A DNA stretch of 64,000 bases from JAURVT01 sp049059935 (GCF_049059935.1 NZ_JBMGQR010000010.1:27613-91612); one strand, 5' to 3'; shown: positions 21,201 through 28,875, counted from the stretch's first letter. Notes: generated from the sequence alone by a model not told the origin. Translations and numbers: made by a program.

Positions 21201-21206
21201 AGCCAC
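18201..21206 (-). CDS. uvrA: excinuclease ABC subunit A
   Basis: 1001 residues. It has two ABC ATPase modules, with Walker A in GLSGSGKSSLAFDT (near 32) and GVSGSGKSTLVNDIL (second half). Zinc-finger pairs appear as CPECSGLG and CEACSGDG...CEVCHG, and both signature motifs are present (SLSGGEAQRIRLA, TLSGGEAQRVKLA). UvrA is the damage sensor of nucleotide excision repair. The last 30 or so residues are a Lys/Thr/Ala-rich tail (KKTATGKPAAKKTAKK) beyond the family core. It starts on GTG and is divergent from the metallo-hydrolase gene. Confidence 0.97.
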   Translation of the reverse strand: MADRLIVRGAREHNLKDVSLDLPRDAMIVFTGLSGSGKSSLAFDTIFAEGQRRYVESLSAYARQFLGQMDKPDVDFIEGLSPAVSIDQKSTSRNPRSTVGTITEVYDYLRLLYARAGRPHCPQCGEPIARQTPQDIVDRVLELEEGTRFQVLAPVIRGRKGEYTDMFPALRSQGFSRVLVDGETFSLSDEPPKLAKQKKHHISVVVDRLTVKASSKKRLTDSVETALGLADGLVLLDFVDLPEKDPGRIRRFSEKLACPNDHPLAVDELEPRSFSFNAPFGACPECSGLGTRMEVDPELLVPDPSKSLDEGAIVPWASAHVADYFGRLLGALGDELGFSTRQPFSELSSDAQTALMRGHETQVHVVYKNRYGRQRSYYTNFEGVVPYIERRHAEAETDTSRERFEGFMREVACPTCKGTRLKPVILAVTMSSASEGAKNIAEVSAMSIGDAAEFLRGLEMSDRERQIGERVLKEIHERLRFLLDVGLDYLTLDRAAGSLSGGEAQRIRLATQIGAGLAGVLYVLDEPSIGLHQRDNHRLIETLERLRDIGNTLIVVEHDEDTIRASDWAVDIGPGAGEHGGQVIVSGPVQELYDHPDSVTGRYLSGRLSIPVPTERRAPTKGRELKVLGATEHNLQNVDVAFPLGLFVAVTGVSGSGKSTLVNDILYTSLARRVYGARTIPGRHRTITGAENIDKVIHVDQSPIGRTPRSNPATYTGVWDHVRKLFAQTPEAKVRGYLQGRFSFNVKGGRCEACSGDGTIKIEMNFLPDVYVPCEVCHGARYNRETLEVHYKGKTVADVLNMPIEEAVEFFAAIPAIARHLRTLVDVGLGYVRLGQSAPTLSGGEAQRVKLASELQKRSTGSTVYVLDEPTTGLHFEDIRKLLGVLDRLVDAGNSVIVIEHNLDVIKTADWLIDMGPEGGSRGGQLIAQGTPEDVAANPASHTGTYLGPVLEGRSAGTEAADGRATAPASRKGTKKTATGKPAAKKTAKKTPTRSKASLRS

Positions 21207-21302
21207 AGGCAGGAGCTCCAGTGCAGTTTGGGCGGTGTGAGGTGACGTCCGGACGCCCGCTCAGGGGCGCTGCCGGACCCCGCGATGCCCGGGATCTGAG
21301 GA

Positions 21303-21361
21303 CCTTGCAACTGTAACGAGGGGGTCGGACAAAAGCAGAACGGCACCGTACGATCACCGGG
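21303..21361. promoter_or_regulatory. divergent promoter region of uvrA and the MBL-fold gene
   Basis: On the minus strand TACAGT (21315-21310) is a possible uvrA -10, giving a leader of about 100 bases. On the plus strand TCGGAC (21325-21330), an 18-base spacer and TACGAT (21349-21354) form a fair promoter for the metallo-hydrolase gene. No actinobacterial SOS box was recognised here. Confidence 0.35.
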
Positions 21362-21422
21362 CGGTGGAGAGCCGCGACACAGCCCGCCCGCGCACATCCG
21401 TCACACCAGCCACAGGAGCCTC

Positions 21423-22076
21423 GTGAACTACACCGGATCGGTCCAGGTCGGCGGGACGCCCGACGTCCTCGAGCTCGCCCACCTCATCGTCACCAAGGTC
21501 GCCGTGGGCGAGATGAGCAACAACGCCTACCTGTTGCGCTGCCGCCACACCGACGAGCAGCTGCTCATCGACGCGGCCGCCGAGACCGACACGCTCCTGG
21601 CCCTGGTCGGCGACACCCCCCTGGCGACGATCGTCACCACCCACCAGCACTGGGACCACGTCCAGTCCCTCGAGGCCGTCGTCTCGGCCACCGGCGCCAC
21701 CACCGTCGCCGGCCGCGACGACGCCGACGCGCTGCCCGTCGCCGTCGACGTCCGCGTCGACGACGGCGACACTGTCACCGTCGGCCGCTCGACGCTGCGC
21801 GTCGTCCACCTCGTCGGCCACACCCCCGGCTCGGTCGCCCTCGTCTACGACGACCCCGACGGCTCCCCCCACGTCTTCACCGGCGACTCCCTCTTCCCCG
21901 GCGGCGTCGGCAAGACCGGCTCCCCCGAGGACTTCACCAGCCTGATCGACGACGTCGAGACCAAGCTCTTCGGCACCCTCCCCGACGAGACCTGGGTCTA
22001 CCCCGGCCACGGCGACGACACCACCCTCGGCGCCGAGCGCCCCCACCTCGCCGAGTGGCGCGAGCGCGGCTGGTGA
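21423..22076 (+). CDS. metallo-beta-lactamase-fold hydrolase
   Basis: 217 residues. The metal-binding motif reads THQHWDH (the family HxHxDH), followed by the later ligands in VGHTPGS and TGDSLFPGG and a final histidine in YPGHGDD. The overall type is close to glyoxalase II/persulfide dioxygenase-like hydrolases, but the substrate cannot be read from the sequence. The GTG start has AGGAG just upstream. Linkage to uvrA is common in actinobacteria. Confidence 0.88.
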   Translation: MNYTGSVQVGGTPDVLELAHLIVTKVAVGEMSNNAYLLRCRHTDEQLLIDAAAETDTLLALVGDTPLATIVTTHQHWDHVQSLEAVVSATGATTVAGRDDADALPVAVDVRVDDGDTVTVGRSTLRVVHLVGHTPGSVALVYDDPDGSPHVFTGDSLFPGGVGKTGSPEDFTSLIDDVETKLFGTLPDETWVYPGHGDDTTLGAERPHLAEWRERGW

Positions 22077-22146
22077 CGCGAGCGGGCGGCAGGCACGCCA
22101 CATACCGCCCAAAACGTCGCGGCCTCGCACGCCCTCCAATTCAGTG

Positions 22147-22163
22147 GCCACTCGGGGAGTGGC
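22147..22163. terminator. hairpin at the core/island junction
   Basis: GCCACTC (22147-22153), loop GGG, GAGTGGC (22157-22163) is a perfect 7-base-pair stem. It sits between the metallo-hydrolase stop and the convergent nuclease-like gene and could terminate both. Confidence 0.55.
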
Positions 22164-22168
22164 GCGGA

Positions 22169-24115
22169 CTACATGTCGGACGGAATTGTGCGGGCTCCGC
22201 CGAGCGTCATCGCCACTACATGGCGCGCCGCGCCCTCGGCGTCGGTCGTCTCGACGACCTGGGCCCAGTCGCTCACCGACGCCGCTGGTGTCTTCCTTGG
22301 CGTCTTCTTCAAGACGAGCAGGAACCCGACGCGGGGTTCGGCTGCCTGATAGGACGCGGCCTGGTTCACGTAGGACGTCTTGTCGGGCACGGCGTCTTTG
22401 GTCGAATCCTGCTTGAGCTCGACGTACAGGTTGAAGCCGGGAAACGAGAACCGCATGTCGACGCGACCGCCGGCGACGTGGCGGACTTCGGTGTCCACGC
22501 CGTGAAGGTAACCGCTGCCGCGGACGAAGGTGCGCAGGTCGCGGGCAAGGTCTTCCTCGCTGGCGGCCGCGTCGAACAGGTACGGCGCTTCACTGGGGCC
22601 GACTGCGGACCGGTCGAAAATGAACGACATAAGGAGCGCGGTGACGAGGTCGACGGCGTCCGCAAGACCGTCTTGGGCGCGGTAGTCGGCCGATCCGTCG
22701 AGGTCGTTCCAGATGCGTTCGAGGGCTTGGTTGATTGGCAGTGACGCGTTAGCGAGCTTAGTGCGGTGTCGGCGTCGCGCGGCTGACCAGAGTCGGTCCT
22801 CGAGGTCTACGTCGCCTGCGTCAGCCGCGTCGAAGGCGTCCTTATCAGCCGGCAGCTCGGCGCCGGCCGTTGCTTTTGGGTGGTGCACGGGCGCTCCCGC
22901 GGCCAAGCGACGGGCGGCTGCGTCGCGGATGTCGATGGCTGCCGGTAGGTCCGCGAGTTCCCCGGCGGTCGCGGTGCCAGCGTCGACGGCGGCTTCCATC
23001 TCTGCGACTCGTTGCCGCAGGACGTTCAACAGTCCGACCTCGTTGCCGAAGCCATTTTCGACCAACGGTGCAACCAGCACCTGGACGGCGCGGCCATCTC
23101 CCTCGCGTCGCAGGCCGGTGTGGGAACCACTGGTCCGGTACAGGTCCACGAGGTCGTCGATGACCGGAACGGCGTGTAGCCAGGATGGCTGCGCGAAGCT
23201 CTGCTGAGCGGCTGCGAGGCGGTCGGCGAGCAGCGTCCAGGAGGCCCGGGTGGCGCCGGCGATCTCGCCGGTCCAGTGCCCGCGCGAGTAGCGCAGGTGC
23301 CGCAGTTCACGGACACCTTCGGCCAGGTCGAAGACAACGGTCGGATCGACGGTCTGAGTCTCGATGAGCCCTTGGAGGAGCCGGGCGATGTTGGCGGTGA
23401 CGTGCGCGTCGGGCCGGTCGTCGTGGGTCAGGGCAGCTGCCAGGGCCGCGAGGGCATCGTCGATGTGACGCAGCGCCGTTTCGTGGTCGCCTGCGCGGAG
23501 AGCTTGAAGGAGCGCGACTCGCGCCAGCATGACGCCGGTGTCCGACGACGAGACCGACTCAGCGTCGTCGCCCAGGTCGGCGATGCGGTACGCGACCGGT
23601 AGGAGGTCGCCAGCCTCTTGCCACTGCTCGAAGCACGCCTGAACCGCGCGCATGGCCGCGCGGCCGTACGTGGCCGGCCCCATGCCATCGTAGGTGGTGA
23701 GAAGCGCGAACAGGTCCCAGCGGGAAGTCCAGCCGCCAAGGCGGAGCTGCGTGGCCACCGCGAGCGCGTCGGCGGCCCGAAGCACCTCCGGTCCCTTCGC
23801 GCCGGTGACCGGTGGCGCAGCCTGGGCGAGCACTTCGATGCCAAGACGTTCGCCGGCGGCCTCGAGGAGGTCGCTCGAGGCGAGGAACAGCTGGGTGGCG
23901 TCGGCGAACAGCACGGGGCTCGCCGTGGCGACGATGGCGTCGGCCAGCGCTCGCGCCGCGGCGTCGTACTCGGCGGAGCGGCTGGGCGTGGCAGCGGCTG
24001 CGAGCTGCGTGGTCGCTGTAGTGACGTCGGGGGTGTTCGCCACCGTCGGAAGGGACGCGGTGAGCGACTCAAGGTCCAAGCCGCCCGCGTCAGGGTGCTT
24101 GTGATGGGTCGCCAT
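22169..24115 (-). CDS. large island protein with C-terminal PD-(D/E)XK-like nuclease signature
   Basis: 648 residues. Most of it (about 1-530) is Ala/Leu-rich helical sequence with no motif I recognise. The C-terminal 100 residues read GGRVDMRF...LYVELKQD...SYVNQAASYQ. That gives Asp553, Glu566-x-Lys568 and a downstream Gln585, the layout of a restriction-endonuclease-like active site. ATG 24115 is chosen for GAGGAG just upstream. It lies 201 bases after the ATPase gene, past a hairpin. I infer it is the effector of the neighbouring ABC-ATPase system. The nuclease call is by motif only. Confidence 0.65.
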   Translation of the reverse strand: MATHHKHPDAGGLDLESLTASLPTVANTPDVTTATTQLAAAATPSRSAEYDAAARALADAIVATASPVLFADATQLFLASSDLLEAAGERLGIEVLAQAAPPVTGAKGPEVLRAADALAVATQLRLGGWTSRWDLFALLTTYDGMGPATYGRAAMRAVQACFEQWQEAGDLLPVAYRIADLGDDAESVSSSDTGVMLARVALLQALRAGDHETALRHIDDALAALAAALTHDDRPDAHVTANIARLLQGLIETQTVDPTVVFDLAEGVRELRHLRYSRGHWTGEIAGATRASWTLLADRLAAAQQSFAQPSWLHAVPVIDDLVDLYRTSGSHTGLRREGDGRAVQVLVAPLVENGFGNEVGLLNVLRQRVAEMEAAVDAGTATAGELADLPAAIDIRDAAARRLAAGAPVHHPKATAGAELPADKDAFDAADAGDVDLEDRLWSAARRRHRTKLANASLPINQALERIWNDLDGSADYRAQDGLADAVDLVTALLMSFIFDRSAVGPSEAPYLFDAAASEEDLARDLRTFVRGSGYLHGVDTEVRHVAGGRVDMRFSFPGFNLYVELKQDSTKDAVPDKTSYVNQAASYQAAEPRVGFLLVLKKTPRKTPAASVSDWAQVVETTDAEGAARHVVAMTLGGARTIPSDM

Positions 24116-24282
24116 GTGCGCTCCTCGTGCCCCTCGTGTCCACGTAGGTCCGGTGGTGCGCACCGGCCCGTGGATAGTCAGTCAACCACTCCGTCGCTTT
24201 CACCGTGCGGGCCCCGCGCCCGCAGACAACGTGCCTGTTCTCGCTTGCCAGGCCAGGTGTTCGGCGCGCATAACGACCAGCG

Positions 24283-24303
24283 GCGGCGACCTGCTGTCGC
24301 CGC
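24283..24303 (-). terminator. hairpin directly after the ATPase gene
   Basis: GCGGCGAC (24283-24290), loop CTGCT and GTCGCCGC (24296-24303) form a perfect 8-base-pair stem beginning 14 bases past the ATPase stop. It could terminate or attenuate transcription before the nuclease-like gene. The remaining 160 or so bases to that gene hold no evident coding frame. Confidence 0.5.
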
Positions 24304-24316
24304 TCGCCGTGTGCGG

Positions 24317-26425
24317 TTACCAGACGAAGTTCGTGCCGCGTCCCAGTCGGCACCGGTCCTCGCCGAGCAGGGCAACGAGCTCCTCGGTGTGACGGGTCCC
24401 GATGAACACCTGAATGTCGGCTGCAGTGGCTTGACGCTGGAGCGCCTCGAGCATCACGTCGAGGTCTTCGATGGGAACTTCCTCGGCTCCCGGCGAGTCT
24501 ACGAACAACAGTCCCGGATGGCGGCCGACGCCGCTGGCGTGGCCCTGCTTGATGAGGGCGATGGCCGTCGCGAGCTTGAGGCGCAGCTTCTCACCACGTT
24601 CGCACGCCGAGTACGCGTTGGTCTGCCCGCCCTGGTGGACAATCATCGTCGCCCCGCCTCCCAGCTCGACCTGGGTCAGATTCGACACGCCGAACTCGCG
24701 CGCCAGCTGGGTGATGTCCTCGCCCAGGTCGGACAGCCACTGCCGCTGGTCTTCCTGGACCCAGCTCGTGGCAACCTTCTTCGCCGAGTTGAGGACGACG
24801 AGGTCCGCGGCGAGCGCTTCGACCTGGCCCTGGTCCGGGCCAACCTGCGAGTTGTCTGGTGCGAGCGCAGCAGCCGCCCCCTCAGCGCGGGCAAGGTCGA
24901 GCTGGGCCTGCTGCCGAGCCGCGGCAGCCCCAGTCGCGGCACGGTTGGCCTCCAGAACCTGTCGCACGACCGTGCGGCGCTCGTCGAGCACGCCCAGGCG
25001 TGTCTCCAGCTCAGCAACGCGCCGCTCCGCGTCGTCGCGCGCTGACGCTAGCGCGTTCAGCGCGTCTGCCGGCCCTTCCGCGTCGCCGAAGTCCTCGTCC
25101 TCCTCGTCGTAGCTGCTGTCTCCGCCATCCTCCCCGTGCCCTGGGCGAAGCCGGAGGTCGTCCACGAGGTGCTGGCGGTCGGCCTCCGGCACGACGGTCG
25201 CGACCACGACGTGTTCGCCGTGGGCGGAGATGTCCAACGTCGAGGTGCACACAGAGCACTGATGCTGCTCACGTTCAGCGTCCTGGCGCTCCTTGGTGAC
25301 CGGACCGGCGCAACGCGGGCAGACGTGGGGTTGAAGTTGTTGGAAGAAGAAGGACGCGTACGCGTCCTCGGCCTGCTGAACCCGAAGGGCCTGCTCCGCG
25401 TTAAACTGGGCGGTCGCCACCGACAAGCCCGACTGGGCGGCGAGCAGGCGGTGGTTGAGGGTGGCGGTCTGGTCGTCCAGATCGGCGAGTTCCTCGACGG
25501 CCGCGGTGACCGAGTCGAGGTCATACTCAGTCGAGCGGATCTGTTCGAGGGCCTTCTGTGCCTTCGAGACCGCGTCCTCGGCACGCTCGTGGGCCTCGTG
25601 CAACGCGGTGGCGTGCTTCTTCGTGGCATCCTCGAGCCCGGTGAGCTCAGCCTTCGCGACCGTCACCGCGGACGTCGCCTCGTTGCGGGCCGCTGCCCAC
25701 TTCGCGCCGGCGAACATCGACAGCAGCCGCGCCGGCAACCCCGCGAACTTCTGCTCACCGAGGAGCATGTCGAGGTTGTCGCCGCGGATGAGGAGCGCGC
25801 CGGCGTAGGTGGGCCACACGTGCTGGGTGCGGCGCCCCTCTTGGGTGGCGGCGATCGCGGGCAGCCGCAACGCGGCCATCATCGCCGCGCCCATGACGTC
25901 CTCGAACGTGTCGTCGCTGTCGAACGTGCCGACGATGGTTTCGCCCGCACCCGAGGTTCTGGTCAGCTGACCGGTGGGCCGGTCGGAGTTGTCGTGGTCG
26001 ACATCGAAGGTGACCTGGTGCGCGACACTGTCTATGGAGAGGCCGACCTCGACGTGGTCGACCCAAGAGCGCACCTCGTTCTTCAGGTCGCAACGCCCCC
26101 GCAGCGCCCACATGAGGATGCGCAGGGTGCTCGACTTCCCGCGCAGGTTCTCGTCGCTCCCGACGCCGTACAGGCCGGTCCTAAGGTCCCAACTGAACGT
26201 GAACGGAACCTCTTCGCGGTAGTAGGTGTCGACCGCGACACCTGCACTGGTGACACCGGTCAGGACCTTTGTCCCGCGGAACGCGAGCCTGGTGAACCGC
26301 AGGTGCGCGGGCGTCGGCTGTGACGCCGACGTGGACACCTGGTGCTTGGCCAACACCGCCTCGACCTCTGCGAGACGGTCCGGGTCGCGGAGGTCGTCGG
26401 CGACGGCCTGACCAAGTCTGCTCAC
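24317..26425 (-). CDS. Rad50/SMC-like ABC ATPase with zinc element (island)
   Basis: 702 residues. The P-loop region near 87-100 reads GVGSDENLRGKSST; the first Gly of the canonical motif is Asp91. Helical coiled-coil arms (about 240-360 and 455-515) flank a CPRC...CSVC zinc element (Cys369, 372, 390, 393) and an acidic stretch (431-450). The signature-like segment ACERGEKLRLKLATAIAL (608-625), Walker B LLFVDSP (Asp643) and an H-loop histidine (TRHTEEL, 679) complete the ATPase. The architecture fits ATPases of conflict systems rather than repair SbcC. It overlaps the upstream small gene by four bases, so the two are coupled. Confidence 0.8.
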   Translation of the reverse strand: MSRLGQAVADDLRDPDRLAEVEAVLAKHQVSTSASQPTPAHLRFTRLAFRGTKVLTGVTSAGVAVDTYYREEVPFTFSWDLRTGLYGVGSDENLRGKSSTLRILMWALRGRCDLKNEVRSWVDHVEVGLSIDSVAHQVTFDVDHDNSDRPTGQLTRTSGAGETIVGTFDSDDTFEDVMGAAMMAALRLPAIAATQEGRRTQHVWPTYAGALLIRGDNLDMLLGEQKFAGLPARLLSMFAGAKWAAARNEATSAVTVAKAELTGLEDATKKHATALHEAHERAEDAVSKAQKALEQIRSTEYDLDSVTAAVEELADLDDQTATLNHRLLAAQSGLSVATAQFNAEQALRVQQAEDAYASFFFQQLQPHVCPRCAGPVTKERQDAEREQHQCSVCTSTLDISAHGEHVVVATVVPEADRQHLVDDLRLRPGHGEDGGDSSYDEEDEDFGDAEGPADALNALASARDDAERRVAELETRLGVLDERRTVVRQVLEANRAATGAAAARQQAQLDLARAEGAAAALAPDNSQVGPDQGQVEALAADLVVLNSAKKVATSWVQEDQRQWLSDLGEDITQLAREFGVSNLTQVELGGGATMIVHQGGQTNAYSACERGEKLRLKLATAIALIKQGHASGVGRHPGLLFVDSPGAEEVPIEDLDVMLEALQRQATAADIQVFIGTRHTEELVALLGEDRCRLGRGTNFVW

Positions 26426-27138
26426 TGCTGCTCCAAGGTCTTGTCGGCGGTGCCGCCGGTGGTCTCAGGGGTTGCACCCGCTGCGGTCGACGTCTGACTC
26501 AGTAGCGCTAGTCGTTGGATGACCTGCTCGCTGATGGATCCGATGGTGGTGCCCCAGACCGCGTCGGCGTATTTGTCCTGCAAATACTGCCGTTCCTTCA
26601 GCTTGGTGCCACTGTCCGTGCCGGCGACCTGATGGACGAGCTGCGCCTGCTGTGAGTACCAGCTCAACACGTCTGTGGCGGCGAGCTCGTCGGCCTTCTC
26701 CCCACCGAGCTCGGTGAGGAAGAACTGGTTCCGCAACGGCTTCGGCGGGACGCCGCGGCGCCGCACCAACCCCAGTCCGTACGCCTGGAGGATGGCGAAC
26801 GCATCGTCGACCTCCTCGTACGCGCCGTAGAACCACTTCGGCATCGGGTAGTGGTGCCACGCGGGCTCTGGGTCCGTCAGCAGACCCTCCGCCACGGCGA
26901 GGTACCCGGCGTCCAGCATGCCCGCCTCGACTGCCGTCACGAGCTCATCAGCCAGATAGTCCGGGTTCCGCAACCAGAAGTCGAGCGCCTGCAGGCGCCG
27001 CTCGCTGCGAATGACCTGCGCCGTGCCTGCCGCGTCGCTGCCCCCAACCGGATCTCCGCACACCCGCAGCAACACCAGCAGCCGGATCGCGTGCTGCGTC
27101 CGGGTCGCCGCGCTCGGCGACGGTAGCTCTGCGGTCAA
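26422..27138 (-). CDS. small helical protein, likely 'middle component' of an ABC three-component system
   Basis: 238 residues from a TTG start at 27138, chosen because GGAAGGGGAA lies just upstream; an earlier in-frame TTG at 27183 is also possible. The segment IRLLVLLRVCGDP...RRLQALDFWLRNPDYLADEL resembles, from memory, the winged-helix-like middle-component families (ABC-3C MC) encoded next to Rad50-like ATPases. The middle is rich in Tyr/Trp (WHHYPMPKWFYGAYEEVDD). It overlaps the ATPase gene by four bases. The function is inferred from pattern and context, and a profile search would be decisive. Confidence 0.6.
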   Translation of the reverse strand: MTAELPSPSAATRTQHAIRLLVLLRVCGDPVGGSDAAGTAQVIRSERRLQALDFWLRNPDYLADELVTAVEAGMLDAGYLAVAEGLLTDPEPAWHHYPMPKWFYGAYEEVDDAFAILQAYGLGLVRRRGVPPKPLRNQFFLTELGGEKADELAATDVLSWYSQQAQLVHQVAGTDSGTKLKERQYLQDKYADAVWGTTIGSISEQVIQRLALLSQTSTAAGATPETTGGTADKTLEQQ

Positions 27139-27194
27139 GACGTTCCCCTTCCGGCATCTTCGTGCGGTGCTCGTCGGCTCCAAGTCGACCGCTC

Positions 27195-27224
27195 AGGCTA
27201 CGGGCAATACCTGCCGCAGGTCAC
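27195..27224 (-). promoter_or_regulatory. promoter for the middle-component/ATPase pair
   Basis: On the minus strand GTGACC (27224-27219), an 18-base spacer and TAGCCT (27200-27195) form a reasonable promoter. The leader would be about 50 bases before the TTG start at 27138. Confidence 0.4.
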
Positions 27225-27307
27225 CGATTTCCCCGCGCGGCCTCTTCGAGGCCGCTCAAAGACGTCCAGAACCACCAACACCCAAGTCCTACGCACCAAA
27301 CTACTGT

Positions 27308-28657
27308 TCACGAACTCGGCCAGATCGCTACGCCTAGGCGTAGATCGTCGTAAAGGTCGTCCAGCTGCTTCCCCGACTTGGGCGCAAACGTGTCGCGGAG
27401 CGCGAGGGTTCGCCACGCAGCATCATGGACCGTCTTCAGGTAGTCGCCGATGAAGTCCCCCTCTTCCAAGGTTGAACTGGTGCCGCCATGAGCGACCGCG
27501 CTGCGGACCGAATACGCCCGCTGATAGACACGGCGTCGCTCCTTGCGGACGCTGACGTCCGGATGTAGGAGTGCGTACCGGTCGGCCATCGCGCCGCCTG
27601 GTAGGGAGGCCTTTCCGCTTAGAAGCGCGTCGAGCGCGACACCGAGCGCAAGGGCTGCGTCGTCTCGGGCCAAGGTGAAGTACGCCTCCTCGAACCAACG
27701 GGCCGACAGACGGACGGTCCGGGACAGGAAGTCAGGCTCAAAGCATGAGAACACCGCGTCCCTCAGCTCCGTCTGCACCAGTAGGTCACCCAGCGGCATC
27801 GGCTCCGAGCCGAACCACTCTACTTGAGTCTGGCGTCCGAACAATTCCCCGACAACTAGCGGAGAGGAAGCGAGTTCGACCCGCGCTACGTCCGATAGGC
27901 CCCGGTCGATCGCACCTCGGTCAAGCGCAAGGCCCCTCACGCCTGGCCGATTTGTTGGGCCTCGCCGATAGACGCCATGCCCTGCCAAGTCGGGCTCAAG
28001 CAGGAGGCAGAGAGCTATCAGCTCATCGAGTAGGCGCTCGGCGTTCTTTGTGGCGAGGGTGCCTTGTCCCTGCGTCCAGCAGGCGAAGACAACCGGATAC
28101 GGCGCATCGTCTCCGTGGATGCGCGGCTGGACTTGCTCATCAACCCATTCTTGCCAGGTTGACGGAATGGGAGAGGGGCGACCGTTTGAGGCCGACGTGA
28201 GCAGCTCGTGGAACTTCTTATCGGCCTTGCCGACGATGAAATTACCGTACGCAATGGGCTCGGCGGTCCATGTCACGTTCGAGACCAACACGACCGTCAG
28301 TGACGGACCGACCGTCCTGACTTGGGTCACGGCAGAATCAACAAAAGCTTCGCGGTCACTCTTTGTCTTGGCCACCGCAATTAATGACCCGATGACGGAC
28401 CAGAACTCTTCTGGATACCAGCGTTCCTTCACGGCCGACTCGGCCAGCAATTTTGAAACGGCCGCTTCGAAGGGCTCCATTCCGCTGGCGTTCAGGGTTA
28501 GTGGCCCTTCCGGGCTATTCATGATGGGAGCGCCGGACCGGCGGTAGGGCTCGTAACCCCACCCATAGTCCCAAGCGTCTCCCGTGGGTACTGCCTGCAA
28601 CCCGTCACACGCTGCTAGCAGCATCTCCTGCACCGATTTCGACTTCGCAGAACCCAT
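27308..28657 (-). CDS. island protein with C-terminal HEPN-like Rx4H motif
   Basis: 449 residues. The long N-terminal part has no motif I can name. The C-terminal third (about 300-420) is helical and contains RRRVYQRAYSVRSAVAHGG, giving Arg385-x4-His390. This is the pattern of HEPN domains, here most like the Apea-like type found in defence and RNase toxin contexts. ATG 28657 follows GGAG at six bases. Codon use is visibly less GC-biased than in flanking core genes. Same strand as the ABC system, 169 bases upstream of it. An RNase role is inferred, not shown. Confidence 0.6.
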   Translation of the reverse strand: MGSAKSKSVQEMLLAACDGLQAVPTGDAWDYGWGYEPYRRSGAPIMNSPEGPLTLNASGMEPFEAAVSKLLAESAVKERWYPEEFWSVIGSLIAVAKTKSDREAFVDSAVTQVRTVGPSLTVVLVSNVTWTAEPIAYGNFIVGKADKKFHELLTSASNGRPSPIPSTWQEWVDEQVQPRIHGDDAPYPVVFACWTQGQGTLATKNAERLLDELIALCLLLEPDLAGHGVYRRGPTNRPGVRGLALDRGAIDRGLSDVARVELASSPLVVGELFGRQTQVEWFGSEPMPLGDLLVQTELRDAVFSCFEPDFLSRTVRLSARWFEEAYFTLARDDAALALGVALDALLSGKASLPGGAMADRYALLHPDVSVRKERRRVYQRAYSVRSAVAHGGTSSTLEEGDFIGDYLKTVHDAAWRTLALRDTFAPKSGKQLDDLYDDLRLGVAIWPSS

Positions 28658-28681
28658 CTACATCTCCGATCGCTCCGACAA

Positions 28682-28687
28682 AGGTTA
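28682..28687 (-). promoter_or_regulatory. possible -10 for the HEPN-like gene
   Basis: TAACCT (28687-28682) on the minus strand fits TANNNT and would give a leader of about 17 bases that keeps the GGAG ribosome-binding site. No -35 hexamer was recognised. Confidence 0.3.
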
Positions 28688-28803
28688 GCGCGATCGTCGT
28701 TCGGCGGTGGCGTCGCGATTATCAGGACGTGCGCCTTTCCACTGCGTATGTGCCCATCGATCAGGCACCGGTCATTCACTCTCCGATGACCGCGCCGGGC
28801 ACC

Positions 28804-28875
28804 TAGGCTCGTTGTATGAGCGACCTGGGCCACGATGGATCCGTCGCTCGCGGGCGGGGTGGGTTCGATGACTAG
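28804..28875 (+). promoter_or_regulatory. leaderless short upstream ORF overlapping the IclR start
   Basis: TAGGCT (28804-28809) lies six bases before ATG 28816. That ATG opens a 19-codon frame (28816-28875) whose TAG stop falls just inside the IclR gene, whose ATG is 28868. Translation of this leader would end on top of the IclR start, so coupling is possible. The peptide could be incidental. Confidence 0.35.

Noticed and set aside
24090..24353. 87-codon open frame between the ATPase and nuclease-like genes
   Set aside because: It overlaps both neighbours, lacks a ribosome-binding site and resembles no protein. It is probably non-coding spacer.
24317..26425. Island ATPase as housekeeping SbcC/Rad50 or RecN
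   Set aside because: No SbcD/Mre11 nuclease gene is adjacent, the coiled-coil arms are short, the P-loop is atypical, and it is coupled to a small middle-component-like gene.
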